Source: Staphylococcus carnosus
GTDB taxonomy: Bacteria; Bacillota; Bacilli; Staphylococcales; Staphylococcaceae
NCBI RefSeq assembly: GCF_900458435.1
Contig: NZ_UHCT01000001.1
Span: 806,001 to 870,000 of the forward strand
Direction of reading: 5' to 3'
Length of the DNA: 64,000 nt
The notes below the pieces were generated by a model that worked only from the letters and a program-made list of their open reading frames with translations, was not told where the DNA came from and ran no database searches. Shown piece by piece: positions 1 to 8,352 of this stretch. The first letter of the stretch is position 1. Every line of letters starts with the position of its first letter. The translations under genes were made by a program, and so were the position numbers.

Positions 1-1215
1 GTTATGATTGAATATGATAAAAACACACCAAACTTCGAAGAAGAGCCTGATAAAGTATTAAAACATATAGCAACCTTCAAACAAGAGGGTGAATGGAAAA
101 ACTTAGATATGGGTACAGGTGCAGGTAATAATTCACTCGAAGTTAAAGTATCTGGTCCATCTGCAGATGCGATTAAAGGTACTGTGAAGAAAATTCAAAG
201 TGATATGAAAGATACAAAAGGACTTGTGAATGTAAAATCTGACTTGTCGGAAGTTTATCAACAATACAGTGTAGATGTTGATCAAAACAAAGCAACGGAA
301 AAAGGATTATCAGCAGGACAACTCGCGATGGGTCTTAACCAAAACATTCCAGAAGATACAATCACAACAATTAACGAAAAAGGGCATAAAGTCGATGTTA
401 AAGTAGAAAAAGAAAAACAAACGAATTGGACAAAAGAAAAATTAAACAACTTAGAAATTCCATCACCAACTGGAAAAGTTAAACTTAAAGATATTGCGAC
501 GTTGAAAGAAACTAAAACGCCAAGTAAGTTGATTAAAGAAGACGGTGATTATACAACTACAGTTACTGGTACAATTAGCGATAAGGATGTCGGTGGTATT
601 TCACAAAAAGTGATGTCTAAAGTGAATAAAATCCATAAGCCTGATAATGTGAAAATTAATTCAGGCGGTGCAACAGATGATATTCAAAAAGCATTGACTC
701 AATTGTCTATGGCAATGGGTGCTGCAGTAATTATCGTTTATCTTGTATTAGTATTAACATTCAAAGGTGGCCTTGCACCATTTACCATTTTATTCTCCTT
801 ACCATATACAGTAATTGGTGTCGTATTAGCATTAGTAATTACAGGAGAAACACTTTCAGTTCCTAGTATGATTGGATTACTGATGTTAATAGGTATTGTT
901 GTGACCAATGCCATAGTATTAGTAGATAGGGTCATTAACAATGAACGAGAGGGTATGGAAATGAAAGAAGCGTTGATTGAAGCAGGCGGCACGAGAATAA
1001 GACCAATCTTGATGACAGCTCTAGCAACAATCGGGGCATTAATACCTCTATTATTCGGTCAAGATAGCTCAATCTTGATTTCTAAAGGATTGGCAGCAAC
1101 TGTAATTGGTGGATTGATTTCATCAACATTATTAACTTTAATTGTTGTTCCAGTTATCTATGAAATCTTATTTACTTTAAAAAATAAACTCGCACATTTG
1201 TTTAATAGAAAATAA
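1..1215 (+). CDS. RND-family (AcrB/MmpL-like) efflux transporter, C-terminal part
   Basis: The open frame enters from the left edge, so the start lies outside the window; about 404 C-terminal residues are present, roughly 40 percent of a typical 1,000-residue RND protein. It begins in the second extracytoplasmic porter domain (soluble, lysine-rich, residues 1-230). Clustered membrane helices follow from about residue 235 to the end. The stretch with NAIVLVD and then GGTRIRPILMTALAT is the conserved RND segment of the late helices. The family exports drugs, lipids or fatty acids using the proton gradient. Staphylococci carry a gene of this type upstream of the ribosomal region. No partner gene is visible. 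Substrate unknown. Confidence 0.85.
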   Translation, partial: VMIEYDKNTPNFEEEPDKVLKHIATFKQEGEWKNLDMGTGAGNNSLEVKVSGPSADAIKGTVKKIQSDMKDTKGLVNVKSDLSEVYQQYSVDVDQNKATEKGLSAGQLAMGLNQNIPEDTITTINEKGHKVDVKVEKEKQTNWTKEKLNNLEIPSPTGKVKLKDIATLKETKTPSKLIKEDGDYTTTVTGTISDKDVGGISQKVMSKVNKIHKPDNVKINSGGATDDIQKALTQLSMAMGAAVIIVYLVLVLTFKGGLAPFTILFSLPYTVIGVVLALVITGETLSVPSMIGLLMLIGIVVTNAIVLVDRVINNEREGMEMKEALIEAGGTRIRPILMTALATIGALIPLLFGQDSSILISKGLAATVIGGLISSTLLTLIVVPVIYEILFTLKNKLAHLFNRK

Positions 1216-1223
1216 AATTAGTA

Positions 1224-1266
1224 AAGCGTATCCGCAATGTAAGAAATTGTAGGATGCGCTTTTTTT
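1224..1266 (+). terminator. Rho-independent terminator of the RND gene
   Basis: A 10-bp stem (AAGCGTATCC with GGATGCGCTT, one G-U pair) is extended by a second short stem around the loop and followed by a run of T. It starts 9 nt after the RND stop codon. Confidence 0.9.
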
Positions 1267-1379
1267 ATTCAATACAAAATAAAGTTTAATTTCTGGGTTA
1301 ATAAAAATACACTTACAGAGAAAAAGCACTAAAATATTACACATCTATTCTTAATATTTAGAAAATTATAAAAAATAAC

Positions 1380-1408
1380 TTCACATAAGTAAAACTTAGT
1401 TCTATAAT
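1380..1408 (+). promoter_or_regulatory. SigA-type promoter for the permease-amidohydrolase pair
   Basis: TTCACA and TATAAT are separated by 17 nt, with the -10 ending 34 nt before the permease start. No other good -35/-10 pair was seen between the RND terminator and this gene. Confidence 0.7.
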
Positions 1409-1442
1409 GTGATGTATTCTTTATAGTGATTGGGGGTATCAG

Positions 1443-2621
1443 ATGGAACTATTATTATACTTTTTAATTGTAATGATCTTTTTATTTTTAGGAGAATGGA
1501 TTTCAAGTTTATCGAAAGCTTACATACCTTCCGTATTTGTGACAGCAGTATTATTTGTTATCGGATTTTGGACAATACTGCCTAAAGATATTGTGACAAA
1601 AGCGAATTTTGGACCGAATTTTGCTGCTGTCTGCGTACCTTTGCTTTTAGTCCACTTAGGTACTATGATGGATTTAAAACAACTGCTATCTCAATGGAAA
1701 GCAGTTGTAGTTGCGCTGGCTGGTACTTTGGGGACAATGATACTTACTTTATCAATAGGTACTTTTATATTTGATTGGCATACAGTTGTTGCTGCAGTAC
1801 CTTCGTTAACAGGTGGTATCGTATCGGTAGCATTAATGAGTGATGGTTTAAAAACTGCAGGATTGACGACACTAGTTGCAATACCTGTAGCCATGTTTAT
1901 TACTCATAGCGTAATAGGTTACCCTTTAACTTCATTCATGTTGAAGAAAGAAGGAGAAAGACTGCTGAAGCAACCAGATATTAAAAAGGATGAACAAAAT
2001 AAGACTGATGATAGTTTAAAAGCAGTTGAGCAAAATAAGGAAAGAAAACCAATTATTAATGAAAAATATCAAACGGCTGCTTTCTTATTAGCGAAAACTG
2101 GAGCAGTAGCTTTGCTTGCAGTATTGATAGCTAAATTAACGAAAGATGTTATAAATTCTAATGTTATTGCTTTGATATTAGGCGTAATTTTTCATCAATT
2201 AGGATTTTTAGAAAAACAGATATTAGTAAAAGCCAAAGTATTCAATTGGTTGATGTATGGTTTGTTAGCCTATGTATTTTCTCAATTGAGTTCGACAACT
2301 CCTAAAGTTTTAAGTGGTATTTTAATTCAAATTATTGTATTGATAATTCTTGGAATAATTGGCATGTATATCACATCAGCAATACTTGCAAAACCATTTA
2401 AAATGAGTAGACCGATGGCATTTGCGACTTCTTTAACAGCGTTATTCGGCTTTCCGGCAGATTATATTGTTACAAATGAAGTAGTTTCAAATCTTACTAG
2501 TAATGAACAAGAGCGTAATTATTTGCTGGATAATATGTTACCTAAAATGTTAGTAGGCGGGTTTGCAACTGTATCAGTAGCTTCTATAATTATCACTACC
2601 ATATTTATTAAATTATTGTAG
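1443..2621 (+). CDS. putative secondary transporter, GltS (sodium/glutamate symporter)-like
   Basis: A 392-residue, very hydrophobic protein with about ten predicted membrane segments in two halves. The halves are split by a charged cytoplasmic loop (about residues 160-205, rich in K, E, D and Q). Each half carries a glycine-rich re-entrant-like stretch, for example PSLTGGIVSVALMSDG near residue 120, which recalls the GltS/2-hydroxycarboxylate carrier fold. It starts at ATG 1443 behind a GGGGG ribosome binding site. The next gene, an amidohydrolase, begins 19 nt after its stop, so the two are probably one operon. By guilt by association the substrate may be an amide or dipeptide-like compound that the hydrolase then cleaves. 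The family assignment is by fold resemblance only and the substrate is not known. Confidence 0.6.
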   Translation: MELLLYFLIVMIFLFLGEWISSLSKAYIPSVFVTAVLFVIGFWTILPKDIVTKANFGPNFAAVCVPLLLVHLGTMMDLKQLLSQWKAVVVALAGTLGTMILTLSIGTFIFDWHTVVAAVPSLTGGIVSVALMSDGLKTAGLTTLVAIPVAMFITHSVIGYPLTSFMLKKEGERLLKQPDIKKDEQNKTDDSLKAVEQNKERKPIINEKYQTAAFLLAKTGAVALLAVLIAKLTKDVINSNVIALILGVIFHQLGFLEKQILVKAKVFNWLMYGLLAYVFSQLSSTTPKVLSGILIQIIVLIILGIIGMYITSAILAKPFKMSRPMAFATSLTALFGFPADYIVTNEVVSNLTSNEQERNYLLDNMLPKMLVGGFATVSVASIIITTIFIKLL

Positions 2622-2640
2622 ATAAAGAAAGGGGATAAAA

Positions 2641-3804
2641 ATGGTTAATATTTTATTTGAAAATGCAACATTATTTGATGGGGAAAAATTTGTACCTGAT
2701 TCACAATTCGGTGTAGGTACAGAAAGTGGAAAAATTATAAGTACAAACAAAAATTTCGATGAAAAAATAAACTTGAAGAACAAGTATGTTGTACCAGGTT
2801 TGATTAATGCACATACACATATTGTGGCTGACCATACAGGGAAAATAAATCAGTTAGGATCATCTGATAATACAGCAGTTAAATCAACATACCTAGCACT
2901 TAAAAATTTAAATGATTTATTAAAAGATGGTGTTACATATATCAGAGATGTTGGATCTATCTTTGATATTGATATCGAATTATCTAAGTTAGAAAAAGTT
3001 GGTGAGCTAGTTGCACCAGGAATAATTGCCTCTGGCAGTCCGTTGACTATGACAGGTGGACATTTCAGTGAAGGAAGCTATGAGGTTGATGGAAAAGATG
3101 AAGTTAGAAAATATGCAAGAAAACTTTTGAAAAAAGGGGCAGACAATATCAAACTAATGGCTTCTGGTGGTGTCTCATTCAGCGGAGAAACACCACACGA
3201 TGTTCAGTTGGATGAAGAAGAGTTAAGAGCAGCAGTAACTGAAGCACATCGTAAAGGAAGAACTGCTTGTTCCCATGCTCAAGGAACAGAATCTATTCAA
3301 AATGCAATTAGAGCAGGTGTAGATTCTGTAGAACATGCAGTATTTTTAGATGACGAAACAGTACAAATGTTTATTGAAAATGATACGTATATTGTCCCTA
3401 CATTAGCAGCACCATGGGCTATTAATCAAAATACAGAAATTTTGCCAGACTTCATGGTGGAAAAATCAATCGCAATTGAAAAGGCACATTTGGAAAGTAT
3501 TGGCAAAGCGGCTGTGGCAGGTGTGAAACTTGCAATGGGAACCGATTCTGGAACAGCGATGAATAATTTTGATAAAAACTCTTCATTTGAATTAGAATTA
3601 ATGGTTCGCGCGGGTGCTACACCACTTCAAGCACTTCAATCAGCAACTGTAAATGCAGCTGAATTATTAAAAATTGATGATATAGCAGGTTTAATTGAAG
3701 AGAATAAACTAGCTGATTTCGTTGTAATAGAAGACAATCCATTAGAGGATATCACTGCCTTACAAAAAGAAAAAGAAGTGTATAAAAAAGGAAAGTTAAT
3801 ATAA
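2641..3804 (+). CDS. amidohydrolase family protein (imidazolonepropionase / Xaa-Pro dipeptidase-like)
   Basis: A 387-residue metal-dependent amidohydrolase with a complete active site. It has the HxH pair H58/H60 in NAHTHI, a probable carboxylated bridging lysine K171 in NIKLMASGG, H212 in CSHAQG, H232 in VEHAVF, and the catalytic aspartate D302 in MGTDSG. The small N- and C-terminal beta-sandwich pieces are also present (VPGLINAH; LADFVVIEDNPLEDI). The layout matches the imidazolonepropionase-like subgroup, whose characterised members include Xaa-Pro dipeptidases and N-acyl amino acid hydrolases. No hutU, hutH or hutG is nearby, so histidine degradation is unlikely. It is cytoplasmic (no signal peptide) and sits 19 nt downstream of a transporter. 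The exact substrate cannot be told from sequence. Confidence 0.8.
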   Translation: MVNILFENATLFDGEKFVPDSQFGVGTESGKIISTNKNFDEKINLKNKYVVPGLINAHTHIVADHTGKINQLGSSDNTAVKSTYLALKNLNDLLKDGVTYIRDVGSIFDIDIELSKLEKVGELVAPGIIASGSPLTMTGGHFSEGSYEVDGKDEVRKYARKLLKKGADNIKLMASGGVSFSGETPHDVQLDEEELRAAVTEAHRKGRTACSHAQGTESIQNAIRAGVDSVEHAVFLDDETVQMFIENDTYIVPTLAAPWAINQNTEILPDFMVEKSIAIEKAHLESIGKAAVAGVKLAMGTDSGTAMNNFDKNSSFELELMVRAGATPLQALQSATVNAAELLKIDDIAGLIEENKLADFVVIEDNPLEDITALQKEKEVYKKGKLI

Positions 3805-3810
3805 CAAACA

Positions 3811-3839
3811 AAAGCATCGGCTACGCAAGCCGATGCTTT
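3811..3839. terminator. bidirectional terminator between convergent genes
   Basis: A perfect 12-bp stem (AAAGCATCGGCT / AGCCGATGCTTT) with a 5-nt loop. It lies between the amidohydrolase stop on the plus strand and the stop of the convergent small membrane protein. Confidence 0.9.
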
Positions 3840-3843
3840 ATTA

Positions 3844-4161
3844 TTAATAAACGACAAGTGTTAAAATAACACTGATTACAAATATTAAAAGTGTCATCAT
3901 GTTGAGAATGGATACACCTTTTTTGTCGCCTTTTGAATGTTTAAATGCTGTAATTTCTACGTTGCCGACAAGCATAACGATGACTGCAAATTCCCACCAA
4001 GAAACAAGCGGTGCAGATAAATTAGACATCGCAACTACTAAAATCAGCAAAACACCCATTATCATTCTTAAAATGCTAGCATAGATAGTATTCATTTTGA
4101 ATATGCTGATATAACTCACAAATAGATATAAAACGGGTAATAGTATTAAATATAGTTGCAT
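3844..4161 (-). CDS. small conserved staphylococcal membrane protein
   Basis: 105 residues with three or four hydrophobic segments (about 1-20, 28-48, 52-70, 85-105). One positively charged loop (AFKHSKGDKKG, about residues 73-83) is probably cytoplasmic. The start is ATG with a GAAAGGAAG ribosome binding site just upstream. No domain was recognised and no function can be assigned. It is convergent with the amidohydrolase gene and about 60 nt from the next minus-strand gene, so a loose operon with the SE1561-like gene is possible. Confidence 0.65.
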   Translation of the reverse strand: MQLYLILLPVLYLFVSYISIFKMNTIYASILRMIMGVLLILVVAMSNLSAPLVSWWEFAVIVMLVGNVEITAFKHSKGDKKGVSILNMMTLLIFVISVILTLVVY

Positions 4162-4225
4162 CTTAAGTTCTTCCTTTCAAAATTCTAAACAGAATCCAAC
4201 TAAAGGCGCCATAGGGCACGTTAAA

Positions 4226-4396
4226 TTAAGATTGTTGATCTATTTGAGCACGCACAAGTGCAATAGAATTTTCGATTTGTTCGAGCTGCTTAACAAGAGG
4301 GTCTACCTCTTGGCCAGTCGACTCACGTTTTTCCAAATCATCTTGCAAGCGTACGTAATCTTGTTTTAATTCTTGTAATTGGCTTTGTAAGTCCAA
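4226..4396 (-). CDS. SE1561-family small protein (56 aa), TTG start
   Basis: A short, highly charged, helical protein with heptad-like spacing of L, I and V, probably a small coiled coil. It resembles the SE1561 family of uncharacterised staphylococcal proteins. An in-frame ATG lies further upstream (4429), but the strong AAGGTGGTG site sits 6 nt before a TTG codon at 4396. TTG is therefore taken as the start, giving MDLQSQLQELK and 56 residues. Function unknown. A TATACT-like -10 lies on the minus strand near 4437-4442. Confidence 0.7.
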   Translation of the reverse strand: MDLQSQLQELKQDYVRLQDDLEKRESTGQEVDPLVKQLEQIENSIALVRAQIDQQS

Positions 4397-4518
4397 TAGT
4401 AACACCACCTTATTGATTTTTATTATCAATAATAATAGTATAGCATGGAAAGTAAAAGATGTAATCGATGAGAAACAAGGGATTATTCTAGCATCTAGCG
4501 ATAGAAAGAAGGATGACT

Positions 4519-5427
4519 ATGACAGGCAAATTCGTAATAATTGTATTACTGATTGCATTAGGATATTTTTTAAAAAGAGTAAAGCTTCTAAAAGAAGATG
4601 ACAGTCAAGTACTTGCAACACTTGTATTAAATGTCACGCTGCCTGCGTTGGTCATCGTCAATTTAAATAAAGCAGATTTAGATATTTCTTTATCTATTCT
4701 GCCTATTATGATGGTCATTTACGGAATAGTTGCGAAAATCATTGCAATCAGTTTCTTTTTGAAATATGACAATGAAATGCGCGGTACTATCGGGATGATG
4801 ATGGCTTCGTTGAATATTGGACTATTCGCTTATCCGCTCGTACAAGCTATTTGGCCGAAAGTAGGGATGGTATATTTTGGTATGGCTGATATCGGCGGGG
4901 CGATTGTAATGTTTGGTATCACATACTTTGTTGCGGGATATTTCAGCAGTGGGGACAATACTTTTAATGTGAAATTTTTATTAGTTAATCTTTTAAGATC
5001 TGTTCCTTTGATGACTTATTTAATCATGTTCGGATTAAATATGAGTAACATCCATATACCTGGCGCAGCGATTAATTTCTTTGATGTATTATCAAAAGCT
5101 AACATGCCGTTGTCAATGATACTTTTAGGTTTGATGCTTAACTTCCGTATTGAACGAAAATATCTGCCGATTGCTTTCAAGTATCTATTGATTCACTATG
5201 GTTTCGGTATTATTGCAGGTTTACTTGTGTATTTCTTCTTGCCTGTATCGGATCAAATGATTAAAACTACATTGATGGTAATTTGGCTGCTTCCTATCGG
5301 TGTTGCTGTAATTCCATATTCACTGCAATTCAAATACCGCACAATGCCGATTATTGGAATGACCACGAATATGACAATATTGATTAGTATCGTAATACTT
5401 TATCTCTATCAAATGTTCTTTGTTTAA
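4519..5427 (+). CDS. AEC (auxin efflux carrier) family transporter
   Basis: About 302 residues with some ten membrane segments in two repeated halves. They carry the family-typical broken helices (LVLNVTLPALVIVNLNK early, KANMPLSMILLGLML late). AEC proteins in bacteria often move malate, malonate or other organic acids, but no substrate can be assigned here. An ATG at 4513 overlaps the AAGAAGG ribosome binding site, so the second ATG at 4519 is the better start. It is monocistronic and ends at a strong terminator. Confidence 0.8.
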   Translation: MTGKFVIIVLLIALGYFLKRVKLLKEDDSQVLATLVLNVTLPALVIVNLNKADLDISLSILPIMMVIYGIVAKIIAISFFLKYDNEMRGTIGMMMASLNIGLFAYPLVQAIWPKVGMVYFGMADIGGAIVMFGITYFVAGYFSSGDNTFNVKFLLVNLLRSVPLMTYLIMFGLNMSNIHIPGAAINFFDVLSKANMPLSMILLGLMLNFRIERKYLPIAFKYLLIHYGFGIIAGLLVYFFLPVSDQMIKTTLMVIWLLPIGVAVIPYSLQFKYRTMPIIGMTTNMTILISIVILYLYQMFFV

Positions 5428-5467
5428 TACACAAATCTTTTTAAAAAACGTATATTAAAATAAAAAA

Positions 5468-5503
5468 GAGCAAACATGATTTTAAACGCAATCATGTTTG
5501 CTC
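5468..5503. terminator. bidirectional terminator (AEC gene / gdh)
   Basis: A perfect 14-bp stem (GAGCAAACATGATT / AATCATGTTTGCTC) with an 8-nt loop. A-rich flank on the left and T-rich flank on the right let it serve the convergent gdh transcript as well. Confidence 0.92.
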
Positions 5504-5528
5504 CTTTTATTTGCGATATGAATTAATC

Positions 5529-6320
5529 TTAACCTTTACCACCCATGAATGCAGGATAGTTTGTCATACCACCATCAACATAAATCGTTGTACCGTGTAC
5601 ATAGTTAGCTAAATCAGATGCAAGGAATAGTGCAACATTGGAAACATCTTCTGATTTACCAAGTTCGCGAGCAGGAATCATTTCTAATGTCTCAGCACGT
5701 GTTTTAGGATCAGAGAATTTTTTCTCAGTATGTTTTGTTACAATAGCGCCTGGAGAAATATTATTGATACGAATACCAAATTGCGCATATTCCATAGACA
5801 TTGTTTCCATCATTAACTTCAAGCCGCCTTTGCTGGCTGCGTAGTTAACGTAATTCGGCCATGGGATTGTATCGTGCACACTTGCTGTATTGATAATCAC
5901 ACCTGGTTTATCTTCTTTACGGAAGTATTTTACAGCTTCACGAGAACCTACAAAAGCACCTGTCAAGTTGATATCGATAGCTTTGCTGAATTCTTCGACT
6001 GTCATTTCTTCAGAAGGAACAGGATTTTCATATCCGGCATTATTTATCATAATGTCTAAAGTACCGAATGTTTTAACTGCTTCTTCTACTAAATGGATGA
6101 TATCTTCTTCTTTTGACACATCACCTTGTACTGCGATTGATTCACCGCCAGCTTCAGAAATCAGTGCCTTCATTTCTTCCAAATCTTCTTTATGGCGTTC
6201 AGAGCGATAGTTAATAACCACTTTAGCTTTCGCTTGGCCAAAAGCTTCGCACATTGCACGTCCGATACCGCTTGCACCGCCTGTAACAACAACAACTTTA
6301 TTTTCTAAATCTGTAAACAT
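5529..6320 (-). CDS. gdh: glucose 1-dehydrogenase (short-chain dehydrogenase/reductase)
   Basis: A 263-residue classical SDR. The Rossmann motif TGGASGIG lies at residues 14-21, followed by the NNAG motif (INNAGYEN), a catalytic Ser in NTASVHD and the YxxxK pair in YAASKGG. The length, the GYENPVPSEEM segment and the C-terminal DGGMTNYPAF match Bacillus-type glucose 1-dehydrogenases, which oxidise glucose to gluconolactone with NAD(P). It lies 42 nt downstream of glcU on the same strand, with an AAGGGAGG ribosome binding site. A glcU-gdh pair is known in S. xylosus and gives a PTS-independent route of glucose use (uptake, then oxidation). Cytoplasmic; other SDR substrates are possible but the neighbour supports glucose. 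Confidence 0.88.
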   Translation of the reverse strand: MFTDLENKVVVVTGGASGIGRAMCEAFGQAKAKVVINYRSERHKEDLEEMKALISEAGGESIAVQGDVSKEEDIIHLVEEAVKTFGTLDIMINNAGYENPVPSEEMTVEEFSKAIDINLTGAFVGSREAVKYFRKEDKPGVIINTASVHDTIPWPNYVNYAASKGGLKLMMETMSMEYAQFGIRINNISPGAIVTKHTEKKFSDPKTRAETLEMIPARELGKSEDVSNVALFLASDLANYVHGTTIYVDGGMTNYPAFMGGKG

Positions 6321-6362
6321 AGAAATGCCTCCCTTTATATATCTGTTCGAACAATTCTTAAA

Positions 6363-7217
6363 TTATGCTTTTAATCCGCCGAGAATAAATGCTGCTACTA
6401 TAATTAATACAATTCCTGCCCATATACCTACCATCTGACGTTTGTCTTTTTTCTCTTTCAAGATAAAGATACCGCCAAGTGTAGAAACAATTACAAGTAA
6501 TTGTGAGAATGAGAAACTTGTTGCTACACCGACTTTAGGTTGTGAGAAGAATAAGAACAAGTTACCAATCGCCCAAACAACACCTGGAATAATATTTTTA
6601 AGAGTATATTTTTTGGAAGTTTGATGATTGGCAGATAGTATAAAACCACCAATTGCCATACCGATTGATTGGAAGAATAATGCATCTAAACCATTCACAC
6701 TAAAGATTTGAGCAATTACTACATAAACAACATAACCCACAGTTGAAATTAACAATATAGGCATTGCTTTACCAAGTGCTGATTTAGATTCTGCTGTATC
6801 TTCTTTGCCTTTTAATGAAGTTAATGCAATTCCGGCTACAAGTAATACCATTGAGACAAGTCCTAAAATAACTTGCATCATTGTACTCCATTCACCTAAG
6901 AAAATTGCACTAAATAATGTAGTACCTACCAATTGCATACCCGTAGAAATCGGCATTGTTTTAGAAACACCGATTAATTGTACTGAACGCAATTGATAAC
7001 CTTGTCCAAGTGCCCAGAACGCACCAGAGATTAAACCGACAATGATAACTTTCGGTTCAAAAGAGGCGTGCCCTGTTAAAAGTAATATTACACCTACGAT
7101 TAATGCACCTAATGTAGTACCGCGAATTTGGTTGTAGGGACCGCCTCCGACAAGTACATTAATAAGTACAACGCTTCCCCAAAACAGTGCAGGAAGTAAA
7201 GCTATAAGTAAATCCAT
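6363..7217 (-). CDS. glcU: glucose uptake protein GlcU
   Basis: 284 residues with ten predicted membrane helices. It belongs to the GRP sugar-transporter family (drug/metabolite superfamily); the N-terminal [16 protein letters not shown] and the duplicated five-helix halves fit. GlcU brings glucose in without phosphorylation, so the sugar can be used by the downstream glucose dehydrogenase or by glucokinase. The start is ATG 7217 with AAAGGATG upstream. It is the first gene of a two-gene minus-strand unit with gdh. A candidate promoter on the minus strand upstream is weak (TTGTCT near 7260). Confidence 0.9.
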   Translation of the reverse strand: MDLLIALLPALFWGSVVLINVLVGGGPYNQIRGTTLGALIVGVILLLTGHASFEPKVIIVGLISGAFWALGQGYQLRSVQLIGVSKTMPISTGMQLVGTTLFSAIFLGEWSTMMQVILGLVSMVLLVAGIALTSLKGKEDTAESKSALGKAMPILLISTVGYVVYVVIAQIFSVNGLDALFFQSIGMAIGGFILSANHQTSKKYTLKNIIPGVVWAIGNLFLFFSQPKVGVATSFSFSQLLVIVSTLGGIFILKEKKDKRQMVGIWAGIVLIIVAAFILGGLKA

Positions 7218-7293
7218 TCAACATCCTTTCCTTTCTATAAGACTTTACCACTTTGTTAAGACAATAATAATAGAGAATAAAATAAAAAGGAAA

Positions 7294-7333
7294 CAAAAAG
7301 TTTGCCGGATTAGAATTATTCTAACGGCAAACT
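7294..7333 (-). terminator. terminator of the GNAT gene (minus strand)
   Basis: AGTTTGCCG and CGGCAAACT pair with inner pairs around AGAATTATTCT. On the minus strand the stem is followed by TTTTTG. It lies between the acetyltransferase stop (7342) and the glcU promoter region. Confidence 0.88.
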
Positions 7334-7341
7334 TAAAGTGT

Positions 7342-8205
7342 TTATTTTATATATTTGAATTTTTTGCGTTCCGATCGGATGTCAAAGCCGAGTTCACTGA
7401 AACGGTCTACTAATTTATCATTTTTACTTCTGATTTTAAAATAGACACGTTCAATACCTTCATTTTTGAAAGCATAGTTAATCGCATAACTTAACAAGTT
7501 GAAAGCGATCCCTTCATGACGATAGTCAGTGTGTGAAGAGAAATATCTGATTTCAGCTGAATGTGCTTCTGGATGCATTTGTAGATATAAGTATCCTTTT
7601 AAAATCCCTTCGCTGACAAAGAAGAAAAGTTGATTATTTTCATCAATTGAATTTGTAATTTCAGATGGTGTTAAGGCATCTCTTCTAAATATTTTTCGAT
7701 GCAAGCGATCAAAGTGGCTGAAAAAGGCTTTGTGATATTTGATAATATGGCGCTCTGCTTCATTGCTTGTTTCGATAGTATGGTCTGTAGATAAATAATA
7801 ATCTGTAAACGTATAATGGGCATCAATAATTTTCATTAAAGAGTTGTTGTATGTGTCAGATACATCAAATGAAAAATTGAAATGTGTGCCGTCCGCTTGC
7901 TGTGCTGCTAATGTTTCAAATAAATTTTTAAAATCTGCAGGGTCGGGTGCACCTTTTTCGGCAAGAAATGGACCGACCATTTTGTAATGATGGGCATCAT
8001 AAGCGAAGCCGCCTATAAGCATTTGTATCTCATCAGAATCATCGACTAATGCGTAAACACCTGTATCGTGTTGTAATGATGCAATACCTTGTTCCATAGA
8101 TACATTTTTTTCATGCAGTTTGTATAAATAAGAACAGAACTCGGTATTAGAATGATTAATAAAGTTGCGGATGTCTTGAGAAGAATCAATCTGGATTGTT
8201 TTCAT
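7342..8205 (-). CDS. GNAT-family N-acetyltransferase (two-domain)
   Basis: 287 residues. The C-terminal part (about 155-287) is a recognisable GNAT domain with acetyl-CoA binding motif A (SSHTDYRHEGIAFNLLSYA) and a typical end, ERVYFKIRSKNDKLVDRFSELGF. The N-terminal 150 residues look like a degenerate second GNAT-like or substrate-binding domain. The start is ATG 8205 with an AGGAGG-type ribosome binding site. It is divergent from topB. The acceptor substrate is unknown. Confidence 0.75.
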   Translation of the reverse strand: MKTIQIDSSQDIRNFINHSNTEFCSYLYKLHEKNVSMEQGIASLQHDTGVYALVDDSDEIQMLIGGFAYDAHHYKMVGPFLAEKGAPDPADFKNLFETLAAQQADGTHFNFSFDVSDTYNNSLMKIIDAHYTFTDYYLSTDHTIETSNEAERHIIKYHKAFFSHFDRLHRKIFRRDALTPSEITNSIDENNQLFFFVSEGILKGYLYLQMHPEAHSAEIRYFSSHTDYRHEGIAFNLLSYAINYAFKNEGIERVYFKIRSKNDKLVDRFSELGFDIRSERKKFKYIK

Positions 8206-8352
8206 TTGGACCTCCTTGGTTTCTTTTATTAACAGCAGCTTTTCTTTTATTATACTTTGTTTCTCGTTTAGATAAAAGGAAATACACGGAAAACGTGAAG
8301 CAGGGAATCGTGTTACAATAGATATACGATTTTTGAGAAAGGAAACGAAGAA

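Noticed and set aside
4413-4601. 62-residue plus-strand reading frame overlapping the AEC gene start
   Set aside because: No ribosome binding site, no family resemblance, and it overlaps a well-supported gene in another frame.
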